A DNA stretch of 64,000 nt from Photobacterium ganghwense (GTDB lineage: Bacteria; Pseudomonadota; Gammaproteobacteria; Enterobacterales; Vibrionaceae), in the NCBI RefSeq assembly GCF_003025595.1, contig NZ_PYMI01000004.1:1-64000 (forward strand). The letters run 5' to 3'. The first letter of the stretch is position 1, and the number at the start of each line of letters is the position of its first letter. A model generated the notes under the pieces. That model did no database searches. It was given only the letters and a program-made list of their open reading frames with translations, and had not been told where the DNA came from. Of the stretch, positions 25,668 through 34,190 are shown in pieces. The position numbers and the translations under genes were made by a program.

Positions 25668-26050
25668 CCCATCAGGTTATGAATACTGCGCGTCACGACA
25701 CCAAAAATCTCTGCATCTTCTGGTAACGGAAACGGTCGGTATGACGGATTTTCTGCCACAAGCCACCAGGCGTCGTCATGCCTGATCAATCGCTTACAGG
25801 TAAACTCATCATAAATTCGCGCCACCACGATCCGTCCCGGTACGATAGTTTCAGCCCGATCAACAATCAGCAAATCGCCGTCATAAATACCGGCCCCCAT
25901 CATGGAATCGCCTGACGCCCGCAGCAGAAATGTCGCATTTGGATGGCGAATCAGATAGCTGTCTAAGTCCAACTCCTCCTGGTGTCCATCCGCCGGAGAA
26001 GGAAAGCCGCATTTCACCGATTCGATAAACAGAGGCACTGCACCCATCAT
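25664..26050 (-). CDS. umuD: Polymerase V accessory protein UmuD (LexA-like autoprotease)
   Basis: The 128-residue protein has the S24 peptidase domain. The cleavage site Cys-Gly is present in SVKCGFPSPADG (residues 13-14), the catalytic Ser lies in ASGDSMMGAGIYDGD (about 51) and the Lys in IVVARIYDEFTCKRL (about 88-89; the general base is expected in this strand). RecA filaments trigger self-cleavage to UmuD'. It is the first gene of umuDC and is preceded by a perfect LexA box. Confidence 0.94.
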   Translation of the reverse strand: MMGAVPLFIESVKCGFPSPADGHQEELDLDSYLIRHPNATFLLRASGDSMMGAGIYDGDLLIVDRAETIVPGRIVVARIYDEFTCKRLIRHDDAWWLVAENPSYRPFPLPEDAEIFGVVTRSIHNLMG

Positions 26051-26066
26051 TTACACTCTCAAAAGA

Positions 26067-26086
26067 TACTGTATTTATATACAGTA
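26067..26086 (-). promoter_or_regulatory. LexA (SOS) box of umuDC
   Basis: TACTGTATTTATATACAGTA contains CTGT-N8-ACAG (26069-26084) with an AT-rich centre, a near-perfect 20-bp palindrome. It lies 19 bp before the umuD start, so LexA would block transcription until DNA damage. Confidence 0.95.
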
Positions 26087-26333
26087 TAATCAGAATGGGA
26101 TAGACTCGTCACCTGTGAAATGCGTTATGACAAGAACAACGTATAAACCTTAATCAAAACAAGGTGTTTTATGCTGGTTAATTGTTCGGTAAGTCACGAG
26201 ATATCACAACACGGTTTATCAGACCGGTAAAAATTGACGCCTAATAATGTCAGATCATGTCATCAACGATGACACCTTTCAGGTATGAAGACAGAACAAT
26301 AACAACACAGAGACTTTTCAGGAGAAGTTTGTA

Positions 26334-26744
26334 ATGCGAAAGTTTTTTGCGCTTTTGGCGGTTTTAGTGCTGTCAGGCTGTTCCACTTTTGAAACCACTC
26401 ATACGCAGAGCCAGTGCATTGGCGCAATGACCACTCAGGAAGCCTATGGTCACCTCAACCCGAACCGGTTTACGATCCAGGTTCTCGCGTTAACAGAAGA
26501 ACGTCAGGGCGATGTGAAAAAATATATCCGCCATATCCCAGGTCAGCAGCCGGTTTGGGTTAACTGGAAACACAGCCAGGGATACCGCTGGTATGCCGTG
26601 ATTTATGGTGACTTTACCACGAAAGAAGAAGCAAAAGAGATGATTGCCCGTTTACCGGCAGAAGTTCGACAGCATGGCCCGTTCATTCGCAGTTTTGCTG
26701 ATGTACAAAGAGACAAGCAAACCGATGTGTTTCGTCTGCGTTAA
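26334..26744 (+). CDS. SPOR-domain lipoprotein, paralogue B
   Basis: The 136-residue protein has a lipoprotein signal (MRKFFALLAVLVLSGC, lipid on Cys16) and a SPOR-like domain from FTIQVLALTEERQGD to GPFIRSFADVQRD. It shares GQQPVW, a WYAVIYGDF block and HGPFIRSF with the lipoprotein at 9246-9770 and is clearly its paralogue, but lacks the 70-residue linker of that protein. It is probably an outer-membrane or periplasmic peptidoglycan-associated protein. An AGGAG site precedes the ATG. It is a single gene ending at a strong terminator. Confidence 0.82.
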   Translation: MRKFFALLAVLVLSGCSTFETTHTQSQCIGAMTTQEAYGHLNPNRFTIQVLALTEERQGDVKKYIRHIPGQQPVWVNWKHSQGYRWYAVIYGDFTTKEEAKEMIARLPAEVRQHGPFIRSFADVQRDKQTDVFRLR

Positions 26745-26788
26745 CAGCACGTTCTGAATAATTCCACAGTCAGAAGACCGATGGCCAT

Positions 26789-26823
26789 AAAAAAGCCGGT
26801 ACCTCGTGTACCGGCTTTTTTAT
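26789..26823. terminator. Bidirectional terminator
   Basis: AAGCCGGTAC and GTACCGGCTT form a 10-bp stem flanked by A-run and T-run, so it can end both the SPOR lipoprotein gene (plus) and the tacAT operon (minus), which converge here. Confidence 0.92.
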
Positions 26824-26838
26824 GTTTGATATCAGCAC

Positions 26839-27369
26839 TCAGCTAAAAAGCTGACCAACGGTTTTCATCGGAATAAACATTCGGGTTCGGCCATTGTGAT
26901 CACACAACACCTGAAAACCGTACTTAGTGTAAAACGCTTCCGCCGCAGGCGTCAGGCAATCCACCACTATCGCATAAGCCCGCATATGGGCATTCACTTC
27001 CCACAGGTATTTCAACGCCCGAATCAGGCTAACTTTACCCAAACCATGGCCGTGATATTCCCGGTGAACCGCCAATTGCGCAAGCAGGAAAACCGGAATG
27101 GGATAATTAGGTAGCTTTTTAGCCAATGATACTGGCAAGGTCTCACGCCGAATAGAACTCGGGGCGACACTATAGAAGGCGCAAATTGGCCATTTTTGAT
27201 TGAGCAACGGCAGGCTGGCAGGTAACACCATGGTACGGCTGATACCTGCCTGCATATGTTTTGATGCCTGAGTCTGAATGAATGTGTTTAACTCAGCTTC
27301 ACCGCAGTCAAATGAAGCTCGATCGTGAACATGCTTGTCCAGTTCAACAAATGTTTTTGACCAGCTCAC
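26839..27369 (-). CDS. tacT: GNAT-family toxin, TacT-like
   Basis: The 176-residue acetyltransferase belongs to the toxins that acetylate the amino group of charged aminoacyl-tRNAs and stop translation. Visible features are the N-terminal FDCGEAELNTFIQTQASKH (start FDCGEAELN), the acetyl-CoA loop EYHGHGLGKVSL near residue 103 and the catalytic Tyr in AEAFYTKYGF near 147. It starts at GTG 27369, overlapping the stop of the DUF1778 gene in GTGA. The pair fits TacAT/AtaRT systems. tRNA specificity cannot be read from sequence. Catalytic residues are intact. Confidence 0.9.
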   Translation of the reverse strand: MSWSKTFVELDKHVHDRASFDCGEAELNTFIQTQASKHMQAGISRTMVLPASLPLLNQKWPICAFYSVAPSSIRRETLPVSLAKKLPNYPIPVFLLAQLAVHREYHGHGLGKVSLIRALKYLWEVNAHMRAYAIVVDCLTPAAEAFYTKYGFQVLCDHNGRTRMFIPMKTVGQLFS

Positions 27370-27635
27370 TTGAATCCATTCTCTTCCGTGAATGCCGCGG
27401 CATCGCGCAGAGCCTGATTAGGCGCTTCTGCTTTATCACAGGCGTCCATAAAGCGATCAAATACATCATTTTGTACCGTCATGCTTTCATGTTGAGCAAT
27501 AACCTGCGTTGCATCTTCATCCATCAGCCGGACAACATATTCGGTCAGACTCTTCAACCCCAGCAAAGCGGATGCTTTTTCTGCTTTGGCTTTAATCTCT
27601 TCGTCTAACCGCAGGTCTAAACGCGCTGTTGCCAT
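27366..27635 (-). CDS. tacA: DUF1778 antitoxin, TacA-like
   Basis: The 89-residue protein has an N-terminal ribbon-helix-helix (ATARLDLRLDEEIKAKAEKA) that binds DNA, and a C-terminal tail (VFDRFMDACDKAEAPNQALR) that wraps the toxin. The start at ATG 27635 gives the usual length; an extension upstream would run through the operator repeats. It is co-transcribed and translationally coupled with the GNAT toxin, and together they should repress their own promoter. Confidence 0.92.
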   Translation of the reverse strand: MATARLDLRLDEEIKAKAEKASALLGLKSLTEYVVRLMDEDATQVIAQHESMTVQNDVFDRFMDACDKAEAPNQALRDAAAFTEENGFK

Positions 27636-27655
27636 GGTTACCTCCGCTATCATGC

Positions 27656-27731
27656 GTACGGAAGCTCTCCGTACAGAATAAGTATAAAGGGGATCAACCA
27701 TCATCGCAATCTGTACAGAATATGTCCGTAC
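27656..27731 (-). promoter_or_regulatory. Operator repeats of the tacAT operon
   Basis: Upstream of tacA there are two dyads: GTACGGA-agctc-TCCGTAC (27656-27674) and GTAC...GTAC in GTACAGAATATGTCCGTAC (27713-27731). The element GTACAGAATA occurs at both places (27671 region and 27713 region), 42 bp apart. Ribbon-helix-helix antitoxins bind repeated short palindromes of this sort, so these are the likely TacA/TacAT sites. A TATAAA-type -10 (agTATAAAgg, near 27683) lies between them on the plus strand reading and its minus-strand counterpart is less clear. Confidence 0.7.
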
Positions 27732-27766
27732 AACCATTTGGCCACGCAGTGTCAAAAAACAGACCT

Positions 27767-29218
27767 TTAGCCCAGCAGTACCGACGCTTTTTTCTTTTCG
27801 GCTGATTCAGGCAAATCCGACTCCAGCGCATTTTCTACGAGAGAGAGCTCAACATGAGCCACATCTGAATGAGAAAGGTAAGCCGAATGCTTTGAAGTCA
27901 GCTTACGTAGCTCACGTAACAGAATAACCATCAGCATCAAGCCAGTGGCCGCCAGTCCAATCCCAAGACCGGCCCAAATTCCGCGAAGTCCCATGAAATT
28001 CATTAGTAACCATGCAGAAGGCAGACCAATGAACCAGTATCCGATCGCCGATGAGACGGTGGGTGCCTTCACGACTGCCATTCCACGCAGGATACTGATT
28101 GCTGCCAGTTGCCATGCGTCGACCACAAAGCACATGGCAACCATGATCATCACTCCCGGTAGTGCCGCAACCAGTTCAGATGCCATTGAATCCCCTTCGA
28201 TGCTGAAAATCAGCGTCAGAAATTCCGGCTTCACGCTCACCAACAGGCCAATGACGGCACTGGTCAATGTCACCAGAATCATCCCCTGCTTGGCGTAGTA
28301 TTTCACCATTGCTGGCTCCTGACGCCCGACATGCTGACTGACCAAAATAGACGCCGCCTGCGAAAGACCGAAGGCAATGTTCCACGACAGGTTCAGACAT
28401 TGTAGTGCAATCTGGTGAATCGCCAACGATACCGCCCCGAGTGTACCGGCCAGCAACGCCGCACCGGAAAACAGCGCGTGCTCCAGCATGGTAGCGATCA
28501 TAATAGGAATACCGATTGCTAGCAGCGGCACCATGATCCCAGGCTTGTATTCTTCCAGCAAAGTAAACGGGTTGTAGTGGCGATATTTGTTACGCGTAAA
28601 TACCCAATAGCCGTAACCCAGCATGACCAGAAATGCCGCCAGCGCCGTGCCGTAACCTAAACCAGCCAGTCCCATATCCAGCGAGAAGGCAAACAGGTAA
28701 CTAATTGGCACATTCAGGATGACGGTCGCCAACGACATCACCATCACTGAACGGGTATCACCAAATGCACTCACCAGGCTACGCAGTACCAGCAGCATCA
28801 GGGTTGGCAACATTGACCATTTCAACGCATCAAGATAATCGACAGCCAGCACAACTGCATCAGGGTCCTGTTTGGCGGCAAGCAACAAATCGTGCATCAG
28901 GAAGAAGAGCGGCTGAAGCGCAAGTGTCAGAAGCAGTGACAGTAAAATTCCGCTTTTCAGTGCGACCCGGATGTCTCTTTCGCCTTTCTCCGACGATTTA
29001 AGCTTTTTACCATAGGCAATGGCAATCAGGTTCGCGACACACCCGACAGTACTGCCCGCCACAGTAAAAACAATGGAATACACCGCAGCACCCAAGCCAC
29101 CACCGGCAATCGCCATGATGCTCAACTGTGCCATCATCCAGACATCGGTAAAAACCAGCAATTGCGCTACCAGCTGCGAGATAATGAGCGGTATCGCCAG
29201 GCTGATTAATTTCTTCAT
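27767..29218 (-). CDS. MATE-family multidrug/Na+ antiporter (NorM-like)
   Basis: The 483-residue inner-membrane exporter has twelve membrane segments in two halves of six. It starts MKKLISLAIPLIISQLVAQL and includes the repeat-typical segments FTDVWMMAQLS near residue 33 and GLSQAASILVSQHVGR near 285. MATE pumps of Vibrio such as NorM use Na+ to expel cationic drugs, and this gene is of that type, although the exact substrate is unknown. A C-terminal tail of about 45 residues after the last segment is polar and ends in KKKASVLLG. The ATG at 29218 is chosen over one 11 codons upstream because of the AGGT site. It is divergent from the LysR gene 175 bp away, which could regulate it. Confidence 0.88.
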   Translation of the reverse strand: MKKLISLAIPLIISQLVAQLLVFTDVWMMAQLSIMAIAGGGLGAAVYSIVFTVAGSTVGCVANLIAIAYGKKLKSSEKGERDIRVALKSGILLSLLLTLALQPLFFLMHDLLLAAKQDPDAVVLAVDYLDALKWSMLPTLMLLVLRSLVSAFGDTRSVMVMSLATVILNVPISYLFAFSLDMGLAGLGYGTALAAFLVMLGYGYWVFTRNKYRHYNPFTLLEEYKPGIMVPLLAIGIPIMIATMLEHALFSGAALLAGTLGAVSLAIHQIALQCLNLSWNIAFGLSQAASILVSQHVGRQEPAMVKYYAKQGMILVTLTSAVIGLLVSVKPEFLTLIFSIEGDSMASELVAALPGVMIMVAMCFVVDAWQLAAISILRGMAVVKAPTVSSAIGYWFIGLPSAWLLMNFMGLRGIWAGLGIGLAATGLMLMVILLRELRKLTSKHSAYLSHSDVAHVELSLVENALESDLPESAEKKKASVLLG

Positions 29219-29393
29219 TCTATACCTACAAAGGGGAAAACAGGCTGACAAAGCCTCAAAAGTGATAATTAACCGCTAATGTAGAGTGTTATGAATTGTG
29301 TTTCAAACGACATTTATAGTACGTTAGCATTCTAAAAACTCATGCAAACCGACATTGGCACCCGAGATGCAACCCAATAACAAGAGATTGACG

Positions 29394-30371
29394 ATGAAGC
29401 GCCGACACACACTGTTACCTCCTTCGCTGAATGGCCTGAAAGTTTTTGAATCAGCGGCGCGGCATCTGAGTTTTACGCTGGCAGCAGAAGAGCTGAATGT
29501 TACCCAGAGCGCGGTCAGCCGTCAGATCAGACAGCTGGAAGAACACATTGGTTTTTCTCTCTTTATTCGTCATCACCGGGCATTGGAACTAACAAAAGAA
29601 GGCAAGGAAATCGCTCAGGTTCTGACCCGTCAGTACAGCGAACTGAATCGCGTACTGAAGCAACTGAAAATGAAGGAAAGCAGCACACTTCGGGTGAAAG
29701 TTGCAATGAGTTTCGCCGTGCGTTGGCTGATACCACGTTTGCATTCCTTTAAAGCACGCTATCCGGATTTAGATATTGTCCTTTCATCCAGCCTGGCACA
29801 TAGCAGTGAAGAGATGAATCTGGATGAAGATGATTACGATATCGCTATCTTTAACGTGCAAAAAACGCCGAACAGCCAACATTCTTATCATTTCATCCGC
29901 AAAGAGTATCTGGCCTCGGTTTATTCCGGGCTGCTGACACACTCAGATACCCCATTAACCGTTAAAGAAATGCTGCGCTATCCCCGCCTCCACCCGACCT
30001 CCGATCAGAGTGACTGGAAAATTTGGCTGGCAAGAAATCATCTGAAAAACGCCGTGAACCATGCCGGCATAACATTCAACACCCTTGATATGGCACTGAC
30101 ATCATGTCTGGCCGGACAAGGTGTGGCTATCACGGATTTAATGCTGGTGGTCAACGAACTGCAGCAAGGCTTTCTGAAGCTTCCGCAGTCTGCCGTGATT
30201 GTCGCCAACAGCGACTGGGAATATTACTACCAGACCCATGCAATGCAGACCAGCGCAGAAAGTGACGCGGTCACAAACTTCATAAACTGGCTGGTGAGTG
30301 AGCAGGAAAAAGAAAAAACCGTACTGTTTTCTATGGCAGAACAGTACGGTTGGCAAGTTTTAACGGATTAG
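29394..30371 (+). CDS. LysR-type regulator, GcvA/AmpR-like
   Basis: The 325-residue protein has a helix-turn-helix with LKVFESAARHLSFTLAAEEL and NVTQSAVSRQIRQLEEHIG (residues about 14-52), typical of the GcvA/AmpR branch. The effector domain starts near residue 95. Codons for the last 18 residues (KTVLFSMAEQYGWQVLTD) coincide with a terminator hairpin for the opposite strand. The MATE exporter gene is transcribed divergently from it, and LysR regulators commonly act on the divergent neighbour, so a role in controlling that pump is possible but not shown. I chose ATG 29394, with AAGAGA upstream, over a start 13 codons earlier. Confidence 0.8.
   Translation: MKRRHTLLPPSLNGLKVFESAARHLSFTLAAEELNVTQSAVSRQIRQLEEHIGFSLFIRHHRALELTKEGKEIAQVLTRQYSELNRVLKQLKMKESSTLRVKVAMSFAVRWLIPRLHSFKARYPDLDIVLSSSLAHSSEEMNLDEDDYDIAIFNVQKTPNSQHSYHFIRKEYLASVYSGLLTHSDTPLTVKEMLRYPRLHPTSDQSDWKIWLARNHLKNAVNHAGITFNTLDMALTSCLAGQGVAITDLMLVVNELQQGFLKLPQSAVIVANSDWEYYYQTHAMQTSAESDAVTNFINWLVSEQEKEKTVLFSMAEQYGWQVLTD
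30317..30351 (-). terminator. Terminator of etfBA, embedded in the converging LysR gene
   Basis: AACCGTACTGTT and AACAGTACGGTT form a perfect 12-bp stem with an 11-nt loop. On the minus strand it is followed by TTTTCTTTTTC, an ideal terminator for etfBA, 63 bp after the etfA stop. The hairpin lies wholly inside the last codons of the plus-strand LysR gene. Confidence 0.88.
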
Positions 30372-30414
30372 CCTTCCCAGGTGTCCGCTTCAGTTATCCG
30401 CAGTCGTTTGGGGA

Positions 30415-31347
30415 TCAGACTGCATCAATCAATTGCGGCAAAATCTCAAACAAATCGCCGACCAGTCCATAGTCAGCAATGTCGAAAATTGGCGCTTCAG
30501 GATCACTGTTGATGGCCACAATGACTTTTGAATCTTTCATCCCGGCCAGATGCTGAATAGCGCCAGAGATCCCAACTGCAATATACAGATCCGGCGCAAC
30601 AATTTTACCGGTTTGTCCAACCTGAAGATCATTCGATACAAAACCGGCATCCACCGCCGCACGGGAGGCACCGATCGCCGCGCCCAGCTTATCCGCCAGT
30701 TTCTCGATCAACGCAAAATTCTCTTTATTCCCCAAGCCGCGGCCTCCCGACACCACAATACGGGCTGCGGACAATTCCGGACGTGCACTGTTGGCAGACT
30801 CACGGCCGGCAAAACGGGACACATCATTGGCAATTTCAATATCCAGACTGGCGATTTCCGCCATGCCTTCAGATCGTTCAGAAGCCGTATCAAATGCGGA
30901 ACCACGCACCGTAAGTATCTTGACGGCGTCGTTAGATTTCACTCGAGCCAGCGCATTACCGGCATAAATCGGGCGCACAACGGTATCATCAGATTCAATG
31001 GCAATAACATCTGACAACATGCCGACATCCAGCAACGCTGCGACACGTGGCAACAGATTTTTACCGAAAGTCGTAGAAGCTGCCACGATGTGGGTGTATT
31101 TCCCGCCAATTTCAGCCACCAGCGCCGACAGGTTTTCAGCCAACTGATGTTCATAAACGGTGCTGTCCGCCACTAGCACACGCTGCACCCCCGCAATACG
31201 GGAAGCTTGCTCTGCCACTTTCTGACAATGGACACCGGCAACCAGCACATCAATACCACCAGAAAGACTGCCTGCAGCCCCCATCGCTTTCAGTGTGTCA
31301 TGCCCCAGGACTTGATTATCATGCTCTGCAATTAATAACACTGCCAT
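30415..31347 (-). CDS. etfA: Electron transfer flavoprotein alpha subunit
   Basis: The 310-residue subunit carries the FAD of the EtfAB heterodimer. The FAD-binding C-terminal domain shows SGGRGLGNKENFALIEKLAD (near residue 200), GASRAAVDAGFVSNDLQVGQTGKIVAPDLYIA (shortened: GASRAAVDAGF, QVGQTGK) and IQHLAGMKDSKVIVAINSD. EtfAB collects electrons from acyl-CoA and other flavin dehydrogenases and hands them to ETF-QO, whose gene is divergent here. The start ATG overlaps the etfB stop by one base (TAATG). It is the last gene of the operon. Confidence 0.95.
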   Translation of the reverse strand: MAVLLIAEHDNQVLGHDTLKAMGAAGSLSGGIDVLVAGVHCQKVAEQASRIAGVQRVLVADSTVYEHQLAENLSALVAEIGGKYTHIVAASTTFGKNLLPRVAALLDVGMLSDVIAIESDDTVVRPIYAGNALARVKSNDAVKILTVRGSAFDTASERSEGMAEIASLDIEIANDVSRFAGRESANSARPELSAARIVVSGGRGLGNKENFALIEKLADKLGAAIGASRAAVDAGFVSNDLQVGQTGKIVAPDLYIAVGISGAIQHLAGMKDSKVIVAINSDPEAPIFDIADYGLVGDLFEILPQLIDAV

Positions 31348-32096
31348 TAGATCACCTTCGCGCTGTTTTTCAGTTTATCGACCAGTTCTGTTACTGATTG
31401 GACTTTCTCGCCCCCCGAACGCTGAGGCGGCGCAAAGACATCCAACACTTCATGGTGCTGTGTAACAGCCACACCCAACTCATCCGGTTTCACGACTTCA
31501 AGCGGCTTCTTCTTCGCTTTCATGATATTAGGCAGAGAGGCGTAGCGAGGTTCATTAAGACGTAAGTCAGTGCTGATAATGGCAGGCAGAGACAGATTGA
31601 GCGTTTCAAGACCACCATCCACCTCTCGGGTAACCGTGACAGCGTCACCGTCAACAACAACTTTTGAAGCGAATGTCCCCTGCGGGTAATGGGTCAGCGC
31701 CGATAGCATTTGCGCGACCTGATTGTTATCAGTATCAATGGATTGTTTACCTAGCAATACAAGCTGTGGTTGCTCTTTTGCGATAACGGCATTGAGTAAT
31801 TTCGCCACGCATAGCGGTTCCAGATTGGCCGTTGCTTCAATATGGACTGCTCTGTCAGCCCCGAGCGCCAATGCAGTCCGAAGCTGCTCCTGACATACTG
31901 CCTCACCGGCAGATACCACTACCACCTCGCTCACATGGCCTGCCTCACGAAGTCTGATCGCTTCCTCAACGGCAATTTCACAGAAAGGATTCATCGCCAT
32001 TTTGACATTCGCAGTTTCAACCCCTGATCCATCAGATTTCAGCCTTACCTTTACGTAAGGGTCAATCACGCGTTTTATCGCAACAAGTACTTTCAC
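31347..32096 (-). CDS. etfB: Electron transfer flavoprotein beta subunit
   Basis: The 249-residue subunit carries AMP in the EtfAB dimer. Visible features are KVLVAIKRVIDPYVKVR at the N-terminus, the NPFCEIAVEEAIRL segment, LGKQSIDTDNNQVAQMLSAL (about residue 125) and the signature VTREVDGGLETLNLSLPAI. I place the start at GTG 32096, preceded by AAGGAAG at the right distance, which gives exactly the normal length of 249; the frame is open six codons further. It is the first gene of etfBA and is regulated from the shared region with ETF-QO. Confidence 0.95.
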   Translation of the reverse strand: MKVLVAIKRVIDPYVKVRLKSDGSGVETANVKMAMNPFCEIAVEEAIRLREAGHVSEVVVVSAGEAVCQEQLRTALALGADRAVHIEATANLEPLCVAKLLNAVIAKEQPQLVLLGKQSIDTDNNQVAQMLSALTHYPQGTFASKVVVDGDAVTVTREVDGGLETLNLSLPAIISTDLRLNEPRYASLPNIMKAKKKPLEVVKPDELGVAVTQHHEVLDVFAPPQRSGGEKVQSVTELVDKLKNSAKVI

Positions 32097-32256
32097 ACGT
32101 TCTTCCTTTTTCAAAGTGGTAAAACGATACGGAGCTTCTTCTACAACTACTTACACAAGAAAACGGGTTGCCTGTTGTCGGCTATCTATTTCGCTGACCC
32201 GACTCCGCTGTCACCAGAGTTACACCAAAAAGTTATTACTCTTTGAGACTAGCTTA

Positions 32257-32285
32257 GTTTACGTTTACGTCAACTGGACTATATT
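32257..32285 (+). promoter_or_regulatory. Palindromic operator overlapping the ETF-QO promoter (LiuR-like)
   Basis: GTTTACG-TTTA-CGTCAAC (32257-32274) is a palindrome with one mismatch. TTTACG within it (32258) and TATATT at 32280 are spaced 16 bp as -35 and -10 of a promoter for the ETF-QO gene. The motif resembles the sites I recall for LiuR, a MerR-type regulator of branched-chain amino acid and fatty acid catabolism that controls etf genes in many gammaproteobacteria. The palindrome is seen; the regulator is inferred. Confidence 0.5.
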
Positions 32286-32337
32286 TTATTCATACCACTA
32301 AGACTCAAATACACCGGATACGCAAAGGATGTCGTTT

Positions 32338-33996
32338 ATGAGTTCAGAGAATACTCGTGAAAAAATGGAATTTGATGTTGTCATCGTTGGTGCAGGCCCG
32401 GCAGGACTGGCCGCAGCCTGTCGGCTGATGCAACTGGCGAATGAGAATGAGCAGGATCTTTCCGTCTGTGTCGTAGAGAAAGGGGCAGAGGTCGGCGCCC
32501 ATATATTGTCCGGTGCCGTCTTTGAGCACAAAGCGCTAGACGAACTGTTTCCGGATTGGGAACGAATGGATGCCCCCTTACATACCGCAGTAACAGACGA
32601 TAAACTCTGTTATCTAACCAATAAATTCAACCATTTAACAATGGACGAATCATTCATGCCGGATAGCATGAAGAATATTGGCAATTTTGTGATCAGCCTT
32701 GGTAATTTCTGTCGCTGGCTGGGACAGCAGGCCGAGCAACTGGGCGTGGAGATTTATCCCGGCTTTCCCGCTAGTGAAATCTTATACAACGAGCAAGGCA
32801 TGGTTTGTGGTGTGGCCACTCAGGACATGGGACGTGACAAAAACGGTGAGCCCAAAGCCACGTTTGAGCCAGGCATCGAGCTGCACGCCAAATACACGCT
32901 GTTCGCTGAGGGCGCGCGAGGTCATCTGGGAAAAGAGCTGATAAAGCAATTTCATCTTGATCACGGGAAACAGCCACAGCACTACGCTTTGGGGATTAAA
33001 GAGTTATGGGAAATCCCTGCCGAAAATCATCAGCCTGGGCTAGTCATTCATGGCGTCGGCTGGCCACTCAGTGAAAGTCATTCCCATGGCGGTAGCTTTC
33101 TGTATCACATGGAAAACAATCAGGTTGTCGTCGGTCTGATTACAGATTTGAATTATAAAAACCCCTACCTCAGCCCATACGATGAGTTTCAGCGAATGAA
33201 ACATCATCCGGTATTCAGCCGGTATCTTGTGGGCGGAAACCGGATCGCTTACGGTGCCCGTGCAATTGCCAAAGGCGGCCTTTCATCGCTACCTCGTCAG
33301 CAATTCCCCGGCGGTGTGTTACTGGGCTGTGATGCCGGAACGCTGAACATGGCCAAGATAAAAGGCAGCCACACCGCCATGAAATCCGGCATGCTGGCCG
33401 CCGAGGCGGTATTTGAAGAACTGAAACAAGGGTTGTCCCACACAACACCAGGCTATGATCGCCTGTTTCTGGATTCCTGGCTTTACCAGGAGCTGCATGA
33501 ATCACGCAACTTTGGCGCTGAAGTCCACAAGTTTGGTACGCTGGTTGGCGGCGCACTGGCAACTATCGAACAAAAGTGGCTGAAAAAACTGTTCAAATGG
33601 ACCCTGAAAGATAAAAGAGCCGATCATGAATGCCTGGAACCTCTGGCTAAACACACCCCGATCCCCTATCCGAAACCCGACGGCATTCTGAGTTTTGACA
33701 AGCCCTCTTCCGTGTATTTGTCAGGCACACAGCACGAGGAAAATCAGCCATGTCACCTCAAGCTGGCTGACAGTGACATTCCGATCAAAGTTCATCTGGA
33801 AACGTTTGGTGAACCCAGCCAGCGATACTGTCCGGCAGGTGTTTACGAGGTTATTGAATTAGAAGGAAAACCGGCATTCCAGATTAATGCTGCAAACTGT
33901 GTGCACTGCAAAACTTGTGACATTAAAGATCCGTCGCAAAACATCACCTGGACCACACCAGAAGGCGGAGGCGGCCCGAGTTACCCGAACATGTAA
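32338..33996 (+). CDS. Electron transfer flavoprotein-ubiquinone oxidoreductase
   Basis: The 552-residue membrane-associated flavoprotein passes electrons from reduced EtfAB to ubiquinone. It shows an N-terminal FAD loop VVIVGAGPAGLAAACRL, the GAHILSGAVFE motif near residue 50 and the C-terminal [4Fe-4S] cluster with one Cys in RYCPAGVYEV and three in NCVHCKTCDIKDP. The final GGGGPSYPNM is the family's usual end. Start 32338 is favoured because AAAGGA lies eight bases upstream; an ATG three codons earlier is too close to that site. It is divergent from etfBA, so the whole chain is encoded side by side. Confidence 0.95.
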   Translation: MSSENTREKMEFDVVIVGAGPAGLAAACRLMQLANENEQDLSVCVVEKGAEVGAHILSGAVFEHKALDELFPDWERMDAPLHTAVTDDKLCYLTNKFNHLTMDESFMPDSMKNIGNFVISLGNFCRWLGQQAEQLGVEIYPGFPASEILYNEQGMVCGVATQDMGRDKNGEPKATFEPGIELHAKYTLFAEGARGHLGKELIKQFHLDHGKQPQHYALGIKELWEIPAENHQPGLVIHGVGWPLSESHSHGGSFLYHMENNQVVVGLITDLNYKNPYLSPYDEFQRMKHHPVFSRYLVGGNRIAYGARAIAKGGLSSLPRQQFPGGVLLGCDAGTLNMAKIKGSHTAMKSGMLAAEAVFEELKQGLSHTTPGYDRLFLDSWLYQELHESRNFGAEVHKFGTLVGGALATIEQKWLKKLFKWTLKDKRADHECLEPLAKHTPIPYPKPDGILSFDKPSSVYLSGTQHEENQPCHLKLADSDIPIKVHLETFGEPSQRYCPAGVYEVIELEGKPAFQINAANCVHCKTCDIKDPSQNITWTTPEGGGGPSYPNM

Positions 33997-34073
33997 ACAG
34001 GCCTGTAAAACTGCATATACAGGTGCTGTTTACCTCTTGGATTTACACCAACTCGCTCCGTAATAAAAGACAA

Positions 34074-34095
34074 AGGCCGGATTCAAATCCGGCCT
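34074..34095. terminator. Hairpin after ETF-QO
   Basis: AGGCCGGATT and AATCCGGCCT pair almost without a loop. No T-run follows directly, so it is a weak terminator candidate for the ETF-QO transcript. Confidence 0.5.
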
Positions 34096-34098
34096 CAT

Positions 34099-34149
34099 AG
34101 TGTTTACACCATAAAAGTGTTTACATCATAAAAGTATTTACGCCATAAA
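34099..34149. repeat. 17-nt tandem repeat, three units
   Basis: AGTGTTTACACCATAAA (34099-34115), AGTGTTTACATCATAAA (34116-34132) and AGTATTTACGCCATAAA (34133-34149) follow each other without spacers, differing at three positions. The array sits between the ETF-QO hairpin and the rlmF stop. Confidence 0.85.
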
Positions 34150-34190
34150 TAAGTTGCTTGCTCAATCTCACCGAAATTGAGCTATCCCCT

